The notes: generated by a model from the letters alone, not told the origin. Shown: positions 53,987-63,774, counted from the stretch's first letter. The stretch is 64,000 nt of DNA from an uncultured Sphingomonadaceae bacterium (GCA_947496865.1 CANMEE010000002.1:372001-436000), one strand, 5' to 3'. Program-made: numbers and translations.

Positions 53987-54739
53987 ATGAAGCTCAATTA
54001 TATGCAATGCTGGAACGGCGCGATGACAATTTTGCGGGATCATAAGGAGGCGATTCTAGCGATAGCAGGTGTTTTCGTGTTCCTGCCAACCTTGCTGATG
54101 GCCCAGTTCGTTGGTCAACCCGCTTTGACCGGAACAGAGGATCTAAATGCGATTACGGAAGCCTATTCGGCTTTTTTCAAAGAAAATGCTACGGCAGTTA
54201 TAGTGTCGAATCTGTTGCTTAGCTTTGGTGGATTCGTGATCTTTTTTACGATTGCTCCTTCGCATAGCGGCACAGTGGCGGACGATTTGAGTAAAGCGTT
54301 ACGGCTATTTCTAATCTTTCTGCTCGCGAATATTTTAACTGGAGTTGCAACATTTGCGGGTTTCATGCTGCTTATCATTCCGGGACTGTATGTCGCATGT
54401 CGCCTCATCCTGGTGCCGATGATCATTGCTGATCAGGGTGAGAGAAACCCTATCGAAGTTCTAAAGAAAAGCTGGCAGAGCACCAAGGACAACGGATTTT
54501 CTATATTGTTACTTATCCTGATGATCGCGATTATCGCCGCGATAACGGTTGGCGTCATTCAGATGATCGTTGGGGTCATTACCGGCCTAGCCACGAGTGG
54601 CGCAGGTTGGCCGTTCATTGAAAATCTGGTGGCTGCTATTGGCGGCGCTGCGACGCAAATTTTGTTCACGGTCATAATCGCATCGATTTACCATCAACTT
54701 ACCGGACAAAGCTCCAAAGTCGGAGAAGTGTTCGACTGA
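53987..54739 (+). CDS. Multi-TM membrane protein, GPDPase membrane-domain-like
   Basis: A 250-residue protein with about six hydrophobic helices. The segment MLLIIPGLYVACRLILVPMIIAD followed by LKKSWQSTKDN is typical of the YciC/DUF-type proteins that share the membrane domain of glycerophosphodiester phosphodiesterases. No catalytic part is seen. Function is unknown. It lies between lipB and the convergent GNAT gene, two bases from it. Confidence 0.75.
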   Translation: MKLNYMQCWNGAMTILRDHKEAILAIAGVFVFLPTLLMAQFVGQPALTGTEDLNAITEAYSAFFKENATAVIVSNLLLSFGGFVIFFTIAPSHSGTVADDLSKALRLFLIFLLANILTGVATFAGFMLLIIPGLYVACRLILVPMIIADQGERNPIEVLKKSWQSTKDNGFSILLLILMIAIIAAITVGVIQMIVGVITGLATSGAGWPFIENLVAAIGGAATQILFTVIIASIYHQLTGQSSKVGEVFD

Positions 54740-54741
54740 TC

Positions 54742-55353
54742 TTACGAGTTGTTCAGCGGAATGATCGGAATATGTGACCCGGCGTCCATCGGTAGCTGTC
54801 CAGTCAAACGGGGATCGGGGTTAATCTCGATTTCGCGTTTATAGGGGGTGAAACCGGAGCTCATGTAAAATGGAATAGCCCGTGGAGAGTCCTCGGTACA
54901 GGTGTGAAGCCAGACTCTGGAAATCTCGGGACGCCAAGCGCGATTGAGTGCTTCGGCCATCAGCCACCGGCCATATCCTTGACCGTTCATATCGGGGATT
55001 ATTCCAAAAAAACCGATTTCACATTGTTTCGGTTCCCGAAAATCGAGTTCGAGCAGGCCGATTTGTCTATCATCTTTTTCAATCAGATAAACCTCAACGG
55101 CGTCATGATGGAGAATGTTACGCAGTGCATCTTCATCCATCAACAGCCGCGAAGTCCACATCCATCGGTTCCCTACGGCCCGAAAGAGTGACAAATATTC
55201 AGCTGGTTCAGGCGCGTTCCACTTGGCCAGTTTGAGAGGTCCATCTTGCCGTTTTACCACGGGACGGTCAGTCATCTCAAAATAGGTGGTGATCGTGGGG
55301 ATATGGCCTTCCGGCACGTCTATGGTCAATATCGTTCCTCTCGTCAGGTCCAC
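54742..55353 (-). CDS. GNAT family N-acetyltransferase
   Basis: A 203-residue GNAT protein with the acetyl-CoA loop IIPDMNGQGYGRWLMAEAL and the end SSGFTPYKREI. The target is unknown. The start is taken as GTG at 55353, overlapping the hemF end by ten bases, with GAGG four bases upstream; a TTG at 55329 with AGAGGA six bases before it is a fair alternative giving 195 residues. It forms the end of the trmL-hemF-GNAT group. Confidence 0.85.
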   Translation of the reverse strand: MDLTRGTILTIDVPEGHIPTITTYFEMTDRPVVKRQDGPLKLAKWNAPEPAEYLSLFRAVGNRWMWTSRLLMDEDALRNILHHDAVEVYLIEKDDRQIGLLELDFREPKQCEIGFFGIIPDMNGQGYGRWLMAEALNRAWRPEISRVWLHTCTEDSPRAIPFYMSSGFTPYKREIEINPDPRLTGQLPMDAGSHIPIIPLNNS

Positions 55354-56228
55354 TTCGCCTCGGGTGGCAGACTCATTAATATAGCGTCAACATTACCGCC
55401 GGTTTTCAATCCAAAGGTCGTGCCGCGATCATAGACTAGGTTAAACTCAGCATAGCGCCCCCGCCATATAAGTTGTTGCTCTTTTTCTTCCTCCGTCCAA
55501 GGCAATCCCATGCGCCTTCGCACCAGTTTTGGGAAAATATCCAGAAAAGCACGGCCCACATCCTGCGTGAAAGCAAAATGCTTGCCGAAATCGTCGTCTG
55601 CCTCGAGCTCTAGATGATCATAAAATATCCCGCCGACCCCGCGATGAACTTGCCGGTGCGGGATATAGAAATAGTCGTCCGCCCATTTCTTATATTTGGC
55701 ATGATAGTTCGGATCATGGGCATCACAAGCTTGTTTCAGGCGGGCATGAAAGTCGGACGTATCCTCTTCATAGGGAATGGGCGGGTTGAGATCGGCCCCG
55801 CCGCCAAACCATCTTTTTGTGGTGCATAAGAAACGGGTGTTCATATGTACTGCCGGAACGTGGGGGTTTGCCATATGGGCGACCAAACTTATGCCCGTCG
55901 CAAAGAAATGAGGATTTTCCGCAGCGCCATGGATCGACTTGGCAAATTCCTCGCTGAACGTTCCATCGACGGTAGAAATGTTGACGCCCGCTTTTTCAAA
56001 TATCTTGCCGTTGATGACTCCGCGGACGCCGCCGCCGCCGGGACTACCATCTGGATTCTCGCGATCCCAAGACAGATAATCAAACTTTGCATCACTGCCC
56101 GCTTCGGCTTCGATGGCCTCAAATTCGGCGCAAATATCATCGCGCAATGTGGCAAACCATGACTGGGCCCGAGATTGTTGATCATCGAGTGGCTTGTCAT
56201 TTTGTCGAATTGGCCGTTTTATCGTCAT
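55344..56228 (-). CDS. hemF: Oxygen-dependent coproporphyrinogen-III oxidase
   Basis: A 294-residue HemF that converts coproporphyrinogen III to protoporphyrinogen IX with O2. Key segments are NPHVPAVHMNTRFLCTTKRWFGGGADLNP, the HRQVHRGVGGIFYD block and WRGRYAEFNLVYDRGTTFGLKTGG. An aerobic lifestyle is implied. Its start overlaps the trmL stop by four bases. Heme from this pathway supplies the neighbouring cytochrome bc1 genes. Confidence 0.97.
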   Translation of the reverse strand: MTIKRPIRQNDKPLDDQQSRAQSWFATLRDDICAEFEAIEAEAGSDAKFDYLSWDRENPDGSPGGGGVRGVINGKIFEKAGVNISTVDGTFSEEFAKSIHGAAENPHFFATGISLVAHMANPHVPAVHMNTRFLCTTKRWFGGGADLNPPIPYEEDTSDFHARLKQACDAHDPNYHAKYKKWADDYFYIPHRQVHRGVGGIFYDHLELEADDDFGKHFAFTQDVGRAFLDIFPKLVRRRMGLPWTEEEKEQQLIWRGRYAEFNLVYDRGTTFGLKTGGNVDAILMSLPPEAKWT

Positions 56229-56683
56229 TTGGAAAATTGTCCCGTTTGTTTGAGCGCTTCGCCGAGCGCCATGCCCGCAGAGACGGCAAGGTTCAATGAA
56301 CGCATACCGTTTTTCATCTTTATGGTGATTCGTTCGTCTGCGCGTTGATTAACATCAATGGGTACGCCCGAACTCTCCGAACCAAACAGCAATATATCAT
56401 CTGGTCGAAACGGGAATTCATGATAAGCGGCCTGTGCCTTGCTTGTCAGCAGGACGAGCCGGGCTGATAGTGAATCGACAGTGGCCAGAAATGCGTTCCA
56501 ATCTGCATGCCGTGTGAAATCGACATGATCAAAATAGTCCATACCTGCGCGTTTTAAGCTGCGATCACTAAAAGGAAAACCACAGGGTTCGATGATATCG
56601 ACAGCGACATCAAAACATGCGCATGTCCTTAAAATCGTTCCTAAATTTCCGGCAATATCGGGTTGGTAAAGGGCTACTCTCAT
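56225..56683 (-). CDS. trmL: tRNA (cytidine(34)-2'-O)-methyltransferase TrmL
   Basis: A 152-residue SPOUT methyltransferase for the wobble position of tRNA-Leu. It shows IAGNLGTILRTCACFDVAVDIIEPCGFP, DILLFGSESSGVP and the knot MRSLNLAVSAGMALGEALKQ. Lengths match the minimal TrmL/YibK protein. It heads the trmL-hemF-GNAT operon and is divergent from petA. Confidence 0.95.
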   Translation of the reverse strand: MRVALYQPDIAGNLGTILRTCACFDVAVDIIEPCGFPFSDRSLKRAGMDYFDHVDFTRHADWNAFLATVDSLSARLVLLTSKAQAAYHEFPFRPDDILLFGSESSGVPIDVNQRADERITIKMKNGMRSLNLAVSAGMALGEALKQTGQFSK

Positions 56684-56853
56684 GACATGTCCTGCATGGG
56701 GTTATTTATAATGTTCGGTCAATCAAAAATTGACTGTTGGCAAACCATAGTCTTCGCGGCTATCAGGCGCGCAAATACCTGCCGATTATCGTATTGAGGC
56801 TTTTGCTTCGATCTGGCAGATAGGGGTACTAACAAACGTAAGGGCATGTTTGC

Positions 56854-57435
56854 ATGGCTAGTATTGATACCGCGGTTGAATCTGGTGACCCGGCTGTTTC
56901 GGAACCAGAAATTGGCGGCGTTCGTCGCCGGGATTTCATCAATATTGCGGCAGTGAGTTTCGCTGGCGTGGGCGTGGTCGCCACAGTGTTTCCGCTGGTG
57001 AATCAGATGAACCCAAGCGCTGACGTTCTGGCGCTGTCATCGATCGAGGTCGATATTTCGGGTATCGAATCAGGCCAAGCGATCAAAACCAGCTGGCGCA
57101 AACAGCCAATTTTCATTCGCAATTTGACAGCCCCCGAGATTGAGGCTGCTAACAAAGTCGACATATCAGGTCTTCGTGATCCGGAAACACTCGCGGATCG
57201 GACACAGCCAGGCAAAGAAAATTGGCTCATTACGTTGGGCGTTTGTACGCACCTTGGTTGTGTACCGCTTGGTGCTGCACAAGGTGAAGTCAAAGGCGAA
57301 TATGACGGCTATTTCTGCCCATGTCATGGTTCGCACTATGATACGGCAGGCCGGACCCGCAAAGGGCCCGCGCCGACCAATTTGGAAGTACCGGAATATA
57401 GTTTCCTATCAGATACCGTCGTGAAAATCGGCTAG
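56854..57435 (+). CDS. petA: Ubiquinol-cytochrome c reductase iron-sulfur (Rieske) subunit
   Basis: A 193-residue Rieske protein of the bc1 complex. It has a Tat-type N-terminus ([20 protein letters not shown]) forming the membrane anchor. The 2Fe-2S ligands are in CTHLGCVP and CPCHGSHYD, including the two His residues. AAGGGC is eight bases upstream of the ATG. It is first in petA-petB-petC. Confidence 0.97.
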   Translation: MASIDTAVESGDPAVSEPEIGGVRRRDFINIAAVSFAGVGVVATVFPLVNQMNPSADVLALSSIEVDISGIESGQAIKTSWRKQPIFIRNLTAPEIEAANKVDISGLRDPETLADRTQPGKENWLITLGVCTHLGCVPLGAAQGEVKGEYDGYFCPCHGSHYDTAGRTRKGPAPTNLEVPEYSFLSDTVVKIG

Positions 57436-57447
57436 GGGCAAGAAAAA

Positions 57448-58719
57448 ATGAGTTTTCCATGGGCACAGCAATATAAACCAACCACTGAATTTGGTCAGTG
57501 GATGGACGACAGACTTCCAGTCGGTCGGTTGATTTATAATAGTCTTGGTGCTGGTTATCCAACGCCGCGTAATTTGAATTACATGTGGAACTTCGGCTCA
57601 CTTGCCGGACTTTTCCTGGTCATTCAGATTGTGACAGGCATCATTTTGGCGATGCACTATGCCGCCAATGCGAATATTGCATTCGATTCCGTTGAGCATA
57701 TCATGCGTGACGTCAACAGCGGTTGGATGATCCGCTATGCTCACGCCAACGGCGCTAGCTTCTTCTTCATCGCTATTTATCTGCATATTGGTCGTGGTCT
57801 CTATTATGGCTCTTACAAGGCGCCACGGGAGATGATCTGGCTGCTGGGTGTGGTGATTTACCTGCTCGCTATGGCAACGGCTTTCATGGGCTATGTGCTT
57901 CCTTGGGGTCAAATGAGCTTCTGGGGCGCGAAAGTTATTACCGGCCTGTTTGAAGCTATACCGCTGGTCGGCAAACCGATCCAAGAGCTGTTGTTGGGCG
58001 GCTTTGCGCCAGATAATGCTGCGCTGAACCGGTTCTTCTCGCTGCACTATCTATTGCCATTCGTTATCGCCGGCGTGATTATCATGCACATTTGGGCATT
58101 GCATATTCCCGGTTCGAACAACCCGACAGGCGTAAGCGTAAAGGGCAAGCAGGACACTGTTCCTTTCCATCCATTCTATACGGCGAAAGATGGCTGGTTC
58201 GTGGGCCTCGCGCTGATTTTCTTTACAGCCATGTTGTTTTTCATGCCAAATGCCTTGGGCCACGCGGATAATTATATTCCGGCCAACCCACTGTCGACGC
58301 CGGCCCATATCGTTCCCGAATGGTATTTCTGGCCTTGGTACGCCATTTTGCGGGCTTTCACTTTTGACTTCTTCTTTGTTCCAGCAAAGCTACTGGGTGT
58401 GCTGGCCATGTTCTCGGCCATATTGGTCTGGTTCTTCCTGCCTTGGTTGGACCGTTCACCAGTACGTTCTGGCGACTATCGTCCGCGGTTCAAAAAGTTC
58501 TTTTGGTTCGGTCTGGTCCCATGCATTGTCATACTCGGCATTTGCGGCGGAGCGCCGGCTGAAGAGCCATATGTGATGCTGAGCCAGCTCGCGAGTGCCT
58601 ATTATTTCGCGCACTTCCTGATCGTATTGCCGCTGCTTTCTCGGATCGAGAAACCGGCACCGTTGCCAAATTCGATAACCGAAGCGGTGATCGGCAAACC
58701 ACTACAACAAGCCAGCTAA
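57448..58719 (+). CDS. petB: Cytochrome b subunit of the bc1 complex
   Basis: A 423-residue cytochrome b with eight membrane helices. Heme-ligand His residues are in MHYAANAN... and [23 protein letters not shown], with [30 protein letters not shown] for the second pair. The PEWY motif is in [12 protein letters not shown] at the Qo site. It carries out ubiquinol oxidation and follows petA by 12 bases. Confidence 0.97.
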   Translation: MSFPWAQQYKPTTEFGQWMDDRLPVGRLIYNSLGAGYPTPRNLNYMWNFGSLAGLFLVIQIVTGIILAMHYAANANIAFDSVEHIMRDVNSGWMIRYAHANGASFFFIAIYLHIGRGLYYGSYKAPREMIWLLGVVIYLLAMATAFMGYVLPWGQMSFWGAKVITGLFEAIPLVGKPIQELLLGGFAPDNAALNRFFSLHYLLPFVIAGVIIMHIWALHIPGSNNPTGVSVKGKQDTVPFHPFYTAKDGWFVGLALIFFTAMLFFMPNALGHADNYIPANPLSTPAHIVPEWYFWPWYAILRAFTFDFFFVPAKLLGVLAMFSAILVWFFLPWLDRSPVRSGDYRPRFKKFFWFGLVPCIVILGICGGAPAEEPYVMLSQLASAYYFAHFLIVLPLLSRIEKPAPLPNSITEAVIGKPLQQAS

Positions 58720-58737
58720 GAAACAGGGATCTGAGTA

Positions 58738-59592
58738 ATGGTAAGATTTTTCGGAATATTGATCGGTTTGTTCTTTGCTGGAATGATGGTCTATTCGTTC
58801 GGGCGCGGCGCGGTCGAATATGTCAGCAATCCACCGGTGAAAGCTGTCGAATATCAATTTCATGAGAAGCCCAAAGAGGTTTCTTTCGCGAGCGATGGTC
58901 CTTTCGGAAAGTTTGACAATCAACAGTTGCAACGCGGGTTTCAGGTTTACAAAGAAGTTTGCGCGGCGTGCCATGGCCTCCGTTTGGTTGCTTTCCGCAA
59001 CCTCTCTGACCTTGGTTATAGTGAAGATGAAGTGAAGGCGATTGCGGCAAATTGGCCGATCGAAACGCCTGATATTGATCCAAACACTGGTGAAGCATCA
59101 ACCCGTCCATCGATTCCAGCTGATAAGTTTCCCAAACCTTTCGCCAACAATGTTGCGGCGGCTGCGGCTAACAACAACGCAATTCCGCCAGACCTTTCGC
59201 TTATCACCAAAGCGCGTGGAGGCGGAGCGCCTTATATTTATTCGCTGCTGACTGGCTATGCTGAGGTGCCAGCGAAACTTCCGGAAGCTAACCGTCCTGG
59301 TTCAGGTTTGCACTACAATCCATATTTTGCGAACCTCAACATCGCAATGGCACCGCCTATTACTGCAGACGGTCAGGTTACATATTCGGATGAGACAGAA
59401 GCGACACTGTCTCAGATGGCTGAAGATGTTTCGGCTTTTCTGATTTGGACAGCAGAACCATCGCTGATTAAGCAGAAGCAAACTGGTTGGGCCGTTTTAG
59501 CGTTCTTGCTGATTGCGACGATTCTTGCCTTCTTGTCCTACAAGTCCATTTGGGCCGACGTGAAATCAGAGAAGAAGAAAAAAGACGCATAA
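58738..59592 (+). CDS. petC: Cytochrome c1 subunit of the bc1 complex
   Basis: A 284-residue cytochrome c1. The heme-binding site is C75-AA-C78-H79 (VCAACHGL) and the distal ligand Met lies in NIAMAPPI. A C-terminal membrane anchor (GWAVLAFLLIATILAFLSYKSI) is followed by a Lys-rich tail. The N-terminal hydrophobic segment acts as signal. It ends the petABC operon before a strong terminator. Confidence 0.96.
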   Translation: MVRFFGILIGLFFAGMMVYSFGRGAVEYVSNPPVKAVEYQFHEKPKEVSFASDGPFGKFDNQQLQRGFQVYKEVCAACHGLRLVAFRNLSDLGYSEDEVKAIAANWPIETPDIDPNTGEASTRPSIPADKFPKPFANNVAAAAANNNAIPPDLSLITKARGGGAPYIYSLLTGYAEVPAKLPEANRPGSGLHYNPYFANLNIAMAPPITADGQVTYSDETEATLSQMAEDVSAFLIWTAEPSLIKQKQTGWAVLAFLLIATILAFLSYKSIWADVKSEKKKKDA

Positions 59593-59610
59593 GCGTTTCT
59601 TAAAATAGAT

Positions 59611-59642
59611 AAAAAGGCCCGCCAATTGGTGGGCTTTTTTTT
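59611..59642 (+). terminator. Intrinsic terminator of petABC
   Basis: A 7-base stem GCCCGCC/GGTGGGC (one G-T pair) with an AATT loop and eight T afterward, starting 19 bases downstream of the petC stop. The 225 bases from there to the PilZ gene hold no supported coding region. Confidence 0.9.
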
Positions 59643-59867
59643 GACCGTTTGTGATCGGCCGACGCGTCACGGAAATGAGGCGCATCGCCATGGAATGGAG
59701 TGATTGATTCATATATTTTCGCATCACTGACAGACTATCGAGTCGCTGTATCACAGCGTCAACGATCATCTTCATGGTTAAGATCTGACTATTTTTTTGC
59801 TGGGAAGCCTTAATATTCAAAGAAATTGCCGTTCTTATCAATGAACCCATAATATTGGATCGTAAGG

Positions 59868-60281
59868 ATGGTTAAGGCATTCGAAAATGAGGATAGCAGC
59901 ACTAAGCAGGCAGATTTACGCGAGCCGAGGATTCGAAAACTCGTAAAAATCGAACTGTTCGCTGATGGTTCAGGACCGCATGCATCCTTTGTTCGCAACC
60001 TTTCGACATTTGGTATTCGCGCGACCTCGCCCATAAAATTACACCCTGGACAATCCATCATGATTAAAAAGTCAGGCTATGGAAAAGTCTCAGGCACTGT
60101 GCGCTGGGTAGAAGGGCGAGAATTCGGTATGCAATTTGATCAAGCTATCGATATTGATCTTTTCAATTTTAAATCTGACAACGACCAAGGGCATTTTGTG
60201 AAGAAAATCGACAATGGCCATGTTTGGAACGGCTTTCAGACAACTACGTCAAATAGACGACCCGGTTTCAGTACAAAATAG
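59868..60281 (+). CDS. PilZ domain protein
   Basis: A 137-residue protein whose middle part is a PilZ domain. The arginines R18, R21 and R23 (REPRIRKLVKIEL) precede FVRNLSTFGIRA, with the NxSxxG motif at N44-S46-G49, so cyclic-di-GMP binding is likely but the first motif is not canonical RxxxR. VRWVEGREFGMQF ends the domain. The role is possibly linked to motility or surface growth, in view of flagellar genes 2 kb away. No strong ribosome site stands ahead of the ATG. Confidence 0.8.
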   Translation: MVKAFENEDSSTKQADLREPRIRKLVKIELFADGSGPHASFVRNLSTFGIRATSPIKLHPGQSIMIKKSGYGKVSGTVRWVEGREFGMQFDQAIDIDLFNFKSDNDQGHFVKKIDNGHVWNGFQTTTSNRRPGFSTK

Positions 60282-60292
60282 ATATAGTCGGC

Positions 60293-61765
60293 CTAGTCAC
60301 GCAAAACGCCTTCTGTTGCTTTCTTCCATCCGGCTATCCGCATCTGACGCTGCGGTTCTTCTATGGACGATTGATATGTTTCTAAACCTGTTATCATTAT
60401 AGAAGCATCCTGCAACGATGCGTAAATTCCGGCGCCAACTGCAGCAAGCATCGCGGCGCCAAGTGCTGTCGTCTCAAAAAACTCAGGTCGCTCGACTGGA
60501 ATATTCAACATATTGGCAAGATCCTGAACCATCCAGTCATTGGCCACCATACCGCCATCAATGCGCAGGCTTTGCCAGTCGGTTCCGTCGGCGGAAAACG
60601 CAGTCTTCAAGTCGTGACATTGATAGGCCATCGCCTCGAGTGCGGCTCGCACGATATGGGCTTTTGTGGACGAAAAACTGAGGCCAGAAATGGTTGCTGT
60701 GGCGTCCGCTTTCCAATGGGGCGCTCCCAGTCCAGATAGGGCGGGGACGAGATACACGCCGCCATTATCGTCGACGGACCGCGCCAGTTCTTCGCTTTCA
60801 CCGGCATAGGTGATCAAACCGACCTCGTCGCGGAGCCATTGCATTAAGCTGCCAGCTACAAACACGGATCCCTCCAAGGCATATGTTCGCTTACCGTTTA
60901 GCTGATATAGCACGGTGGACAGCAACCGGTTCTTTGATTGTGGTGGCTTTTCACCGTTATTCGTCAGCACGAACGCGCCCGTTCCAAAAGTCGCTTTGGT
61001 TTGACCGACGCTAAGGCACGCTTGCCCGATGGTGGCCGCCTGTTGGTCCCCAGCAGAACCACATATTGCGATGGGCGCGCCGAACAGTTGCATCGATGTC
61101 TGCCCTAAATCTCCAGCGCAATCGACAATGGCTGGCAATGCTTTGCGCGGAATCGCGAATAGTTCCAGCAATTCATCATCCCAATCTGTATCATCCAAAG
61201 CCATCAACATGGTGCGACTGGCATTGCTGGCATCGGTGATATGAAGACCACCGGTGAGGCGAAATATGAGATAGGATTCTATGGTTCCGAACGCCAAATT
61301 GTCACCAGCTGACAGCAGCTCTGGATGATTTTGTAACATCCAGCCAATTTTGCTGCCGGAAAAATAGGGATCAAGTAGTAGTCCGGTTTTGGCCTGCACC
61401 ATAGGTTCCATCCCTTTGGCTTTTAGCGCGTTGCAGATATCTGCGGTGCGACGGTCTTGCCAAACAATTGCCTTGCACAAGGGTTCACCAGTGCGCTTGT
61501 CCCAAGCCACAATGGTTTCCCGCTGATTTGTGATGCCAATAGCGGCAATTTTTTCTGCGCCACCGGCCTGGTCAATCATCTTTTGGCAGCACCGCAGTGT
61601 CTTGTCCCATATCTCGGCGGCATCATGTTCTACCAAACCGGTAACTGGATAATATTGCTGCAGTTCTTCTTGTTGTGATCCGTGGAGCTTTCCGTCGATA
61701 CCGAAAAGCATGGCACGGGTAGACGTCGTGCCTTCGTCAATCACCAAAATATCTTGCGCTGCCAT
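60293..61765 (-). CDS. glpK: Glycerol kinase
   Basis: A 490-residue FGGY kinase that phosphorylates glycerol to glycerol-3-phosphate. The N-terminal DEGTTSTRAMLF, the FGGY signature GGLHITDASNASRTM and the C-terminal RIDGGMVANDWMVQDLANML with EFFETTALGAAMLAAV are present. No glpF, glpD or glpR neighbour exists here. It is convergent with the PilZ gene. Confidence 0.95.
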   Translation of the reverse strand: MAAQDILVIDEGTTSTRAMLFGIDGKLHGSQQEELQQYYPVTGLVEHDAAEIWDKTLRCCQKMIDQAGGAEKIAAIGITNQRETIVAWDKRTGEPLCKAIVWQDRRTADICNALKAKGMEPMVQAKTGLLLDPYFSGSKIGWMLQNHPELLSAGDNLAFGTIESYLIFRLTGGLHITDASNASRTMLMALDDTDWDDELLELFAIPRKALPAIVDCAGDLGQTSMQLFGAPIAICGSAGDQQAATIGQACLSVGQTKATFGTGAFVLTNNGEKPPQSKNRLLSTVLYQLNGKRTYALEGSVFVAGSLMQWLRDEVGLITYAGESEELARSVDDNGGVYLVPALSGLGAPHWKADATATISGLSFSSTKAHIVRAALEAMAYQCHDLKTAFSADGTDWQSLRIDGGMVANDWMVQDLANMLNIPVERPEFFETTALGAAMLAAVGAGIYASLQDASIMITGLETYQSSIEEPQRQMRIAGWKKATEGVLRD

Positions 61766-61853
61766 ATCGTTCCGCTCCTATATAGCGGGTCACGCTAATT
61801 TATCGCTTTCAAAAGGCAAGCAAAAGCAGGCACATGTTCCCCTGATTAACATA

Positions 61854-61898
61854 GAAAACCCCCGGCGCCGGTTGTGGGAACTGACAAGCACCGGGGGT
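61854..61898 (-). terminator. Intrinsic terminator of the flagellin gene
   Basis: On the minus strand ACCCCCGG and CCGGGGGT form an 8-base stem around a loop of 25 bases, and TTTTCTATG follows. It lies about 30 bases after the flagellin stop. Its strength is typical of a highly expressed flagellin gene. Confidence 0.8.
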
Positions 61899-61927
61899 CG
61901 TATAACCCATTAAGCAGGACCAGATGC

Positions 61928-62491
61928 TTAACGGATCAAACTGAGAACGCCTTGTTGCGACTGATTGGCCTGAGCAAGCATCGCGGTCGATGCCTGACTC
62001 AATATCTGCGCGTTAGCCAGAGCGGTGGTCTCCCCGGAAAAGTCGACATCTTCAATGCGAGAGCGTGATTCCGTGATATTCGCCACGCGACTGGTCAGGT
62101 TGGAAACGGTCGCGAGCAACCGATTTTGCGATGCACCAAGAGAAGCTTGTGCGGTCGTTACGGTATCCATGGCGGTATCGAGAGCTGCCAAAGCGGCGTT
62201 TGCTCCTGCTTCAGTACTGATATCAAGCGCATCAACGCCCAGAGTTACTGCCGTGACATCGGCCAGGGTAACGACGACGGTTTCGTTTGCTGCGGAGCCG
62301 GTTTGGATATTGATGGTTGGAGAACTACCATCCAACAACGCAACATTGTTGAACTCGGTCCGGGTAGCAACATCACCAATTTGTAATATCAGGGCGGCAA
62401 CCTCTGTTTGCAGGTTGGTACGGTCACCAGCAGATAGAGTGCCGTTGGCAGATTGAACGGAAAGTTCACGCATACGCTGCAGCATGTTGTT
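61928..62491 (-). pseudogene. fliC: Flagellin, truncated at the 5' end (C-terminal two-thirds)
   Basis: The frame reads [20 protein letters not shown] through to [23 protein letters not shown], about 188 residues and the normal C-terminus of flagellin. About 90 N-terminal residues (the D0/D1 helix that begins MTVINTNV in relatives) are missing. Homology ends at codon INN (62486-62494), and the bases before it instead read into the fliD-like sequence on the other strand. A protein from the internal ATG at 62485 would lack the polymerisation helix. Either a genuine deletion or an assembly join. Confidence 0.8.
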
Positions 62492-62779
62492 GATCCCTTG
62501 GTGGTAGATGACAATAATCCAGGCATCGCAGGCATTTTGCAGGCAATCAGAGACAATTTACAAAGAGAGAATGGTGCGCTTGAAAGTTCGCAGAAGCGTT
62601 TGGATCAGATCCGGGAAAACTTGATTCAGGACCGTGAAAAATTGGATCAGGATAGCGACCGATATGCCGCGCAATTGCAGCAAAGCTTTGCAAATATGGA
62701 TCGTCAGTTGTCAGTCCTCCGCGCGACGCAAACTTATCTGACGCAGCAAATCGCAATCTGGAATGGCGATAATGATTAA
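62492..62779 (+). pseudogene. fliD: Flagellar cap protein FliD, truncated at the 5' end (C-terminal remnant)
   Basis: From about 62492 the frame reads [20 protein letters not shown] and on to SFANMDRQLSVLRATQTYLT, QQIAIWNGDND, the coiled-coil C-terminus of FliD. About 95 residues remain of a usual 450 or more. Upstream in the same frame is only antisense flagellin. A start at 62453 would therefore give a chimera. The remnant is followed by fliS in the typical fliD-fliS order. Confidence 0.75.
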
Positions 62780-62802
62780 GCCTCCGACAAGGGAGAGAGA
62801 AT

Positions 62803-63183
62803 GTGCCGAATTTGAATGCAGCGCAATCCAGCTATTCAGTTGCAGGGAAAGAAGCGCGGGTTTTGAACGCCAATGCCCATGAACTGGTCAGCATATTGTT
62901 TGAAGAATTGCTCAATCTATTGGATGAAATTTACATCATTCATAAACGAGGTCAGCGTCGAGAAATCACCGATCAGCAGGTCATGCTGTTGACTATATTG
63001 GACTCGCTTATGGTCAGTTTGGATATGGAGAAGGGCGGTGATCTTGCCAAGAATCTGCATCAGCTATACGGTCAAGTTCGTGAGCTTATCGCTGTAAGAG
63101 ACCGGAAAAATGATCTTAAAAACAACCGGGCTGCCCATCGGATTGTTTCGGAAATTTATTCGGCTTGGTGTGAGATAGGGTAA
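62803..63183 (+). CDS. fliS: Flagellar export chaperone FliS
   Basis: A 126-residue helical protein resembling FliS: SYSVAGKEARVLNANAHELVSILFEELLNLLD at the start and TILDSLMVSLDMEKGGDLAKNLHQLYGQV further on. It binds flagellin tails to prevent premature assembly. The start is a GTG at 62803 with GGGAGAGAG upstream; an overlapping out-of-frame ATG at 62801 ends at once. It appears intact although its neighbours fliC and fliD are truncated. Confidence 0.85.
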   Translation: MPNLNAAQSSYSVAGKEARVLNANAHELVSILFEELLNLLDEIYIIHKRGQRREITDQQVMLLTILDSLMVSLDMEKGGDLAKNLHQLYGQVRELIAVRDRKNDLKNNRAAHRIVSEIYSAWCEIG

Positions 63184-63186
63184 CGG

Positions 63187-63774
63187 TTAACTCCCACTCG
63201 ACACTATTTTGCGCCACAATCGATAACCCTTATAGACGAGGAACAGGCACAGGATTAGTAGCACGGATGCGACGATTAATGCTGCCACCGGATTGGCAAA
63301 TGCAAGGATCAACAAACCGCCTGTTGCAACATCTTCACCTGTGGACACGACTGCGTTGCTAACCGGTTCCGGGCTGGTGTTTACGATTGCGCGCGCGCCG
63401 GCTTTCGCGCCGTGACTCATCAGTGCGGCACCACCACCCAGTAGGAAAGTGACGACTTGCCAAGCTGGATCGCCCGAATCGACGACCGCAAGGGCAAGCA
63501 GCGCGCCGCCTAGGGGGCGGATCAGGGTATGGATCGTATCCCAAATACTATCGAGCCATAATATCTTATCGGCAAAAAATTCGGCCAAGGCGCCAACCGC
63601 GCTGATCCCCAATACCCAAGGGTTGGCAAGCGCATCGAGCATTTGCAAATTTTCAGGCAAGCTGATCCATTGCAACCGCATGGCCAGCCCCGTCACAAAT
63701 ACAGTAAGATATAGACGCCAGCCCGATAAAAGGCTGACGCTGCCGGCCAATCCCAAGATTTCGATAATGCCCAT
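63187..63774 (-). CDS. DUF4126 family membrane protein
   Basis: A 195-residue protein with about five membrane segments; the start MGIIEILGLAGSVSLLSGWRLYLTVFVTG and the later LALAVVDSGDPAWQVVTFLLGGGAALMSHGAKAGARAIVNTSPEP are the DUF4126 pattern. Function is unknown. I chose the ATG at 63774; 19 residues of the longer frame are not hydrophobic or conserved. Its stop is close to the convergent fliS. Confidence 0.85.
   Translation of the reverse strand: MGIIEILGLAGSVSLLSGWRLYLTVFVTGLAMRLQWISLPENLQMLDALANPWVLGISAVGALAEFFADKILWLDSIWDTIHTLIRPLGGALLALAVVDSGDPAWQVVTFLLGGGAALMSHGAKAGARAIVNTSPEPVSNAVVSTGEDVATGGLLILAFANPVAALIVASVLLILCLFLVYKGYRLWRKIVSSGS

Noticed and set aside
59566..59850. A 94-residue open frame on the minus strand between petC and the PilZ gene.
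   Set aside because: It runs antisense through the petABC terminator and the petC end, has no ribosome site and no recognisable pattern; most likely chance.
62453..62779. A continuous 108-codon frame that would give FliD a start codon at 62453.
   Set aside because: The first 13 codons are antisense to flagellin, so the ATG is a by-product of the junction and not a native start.
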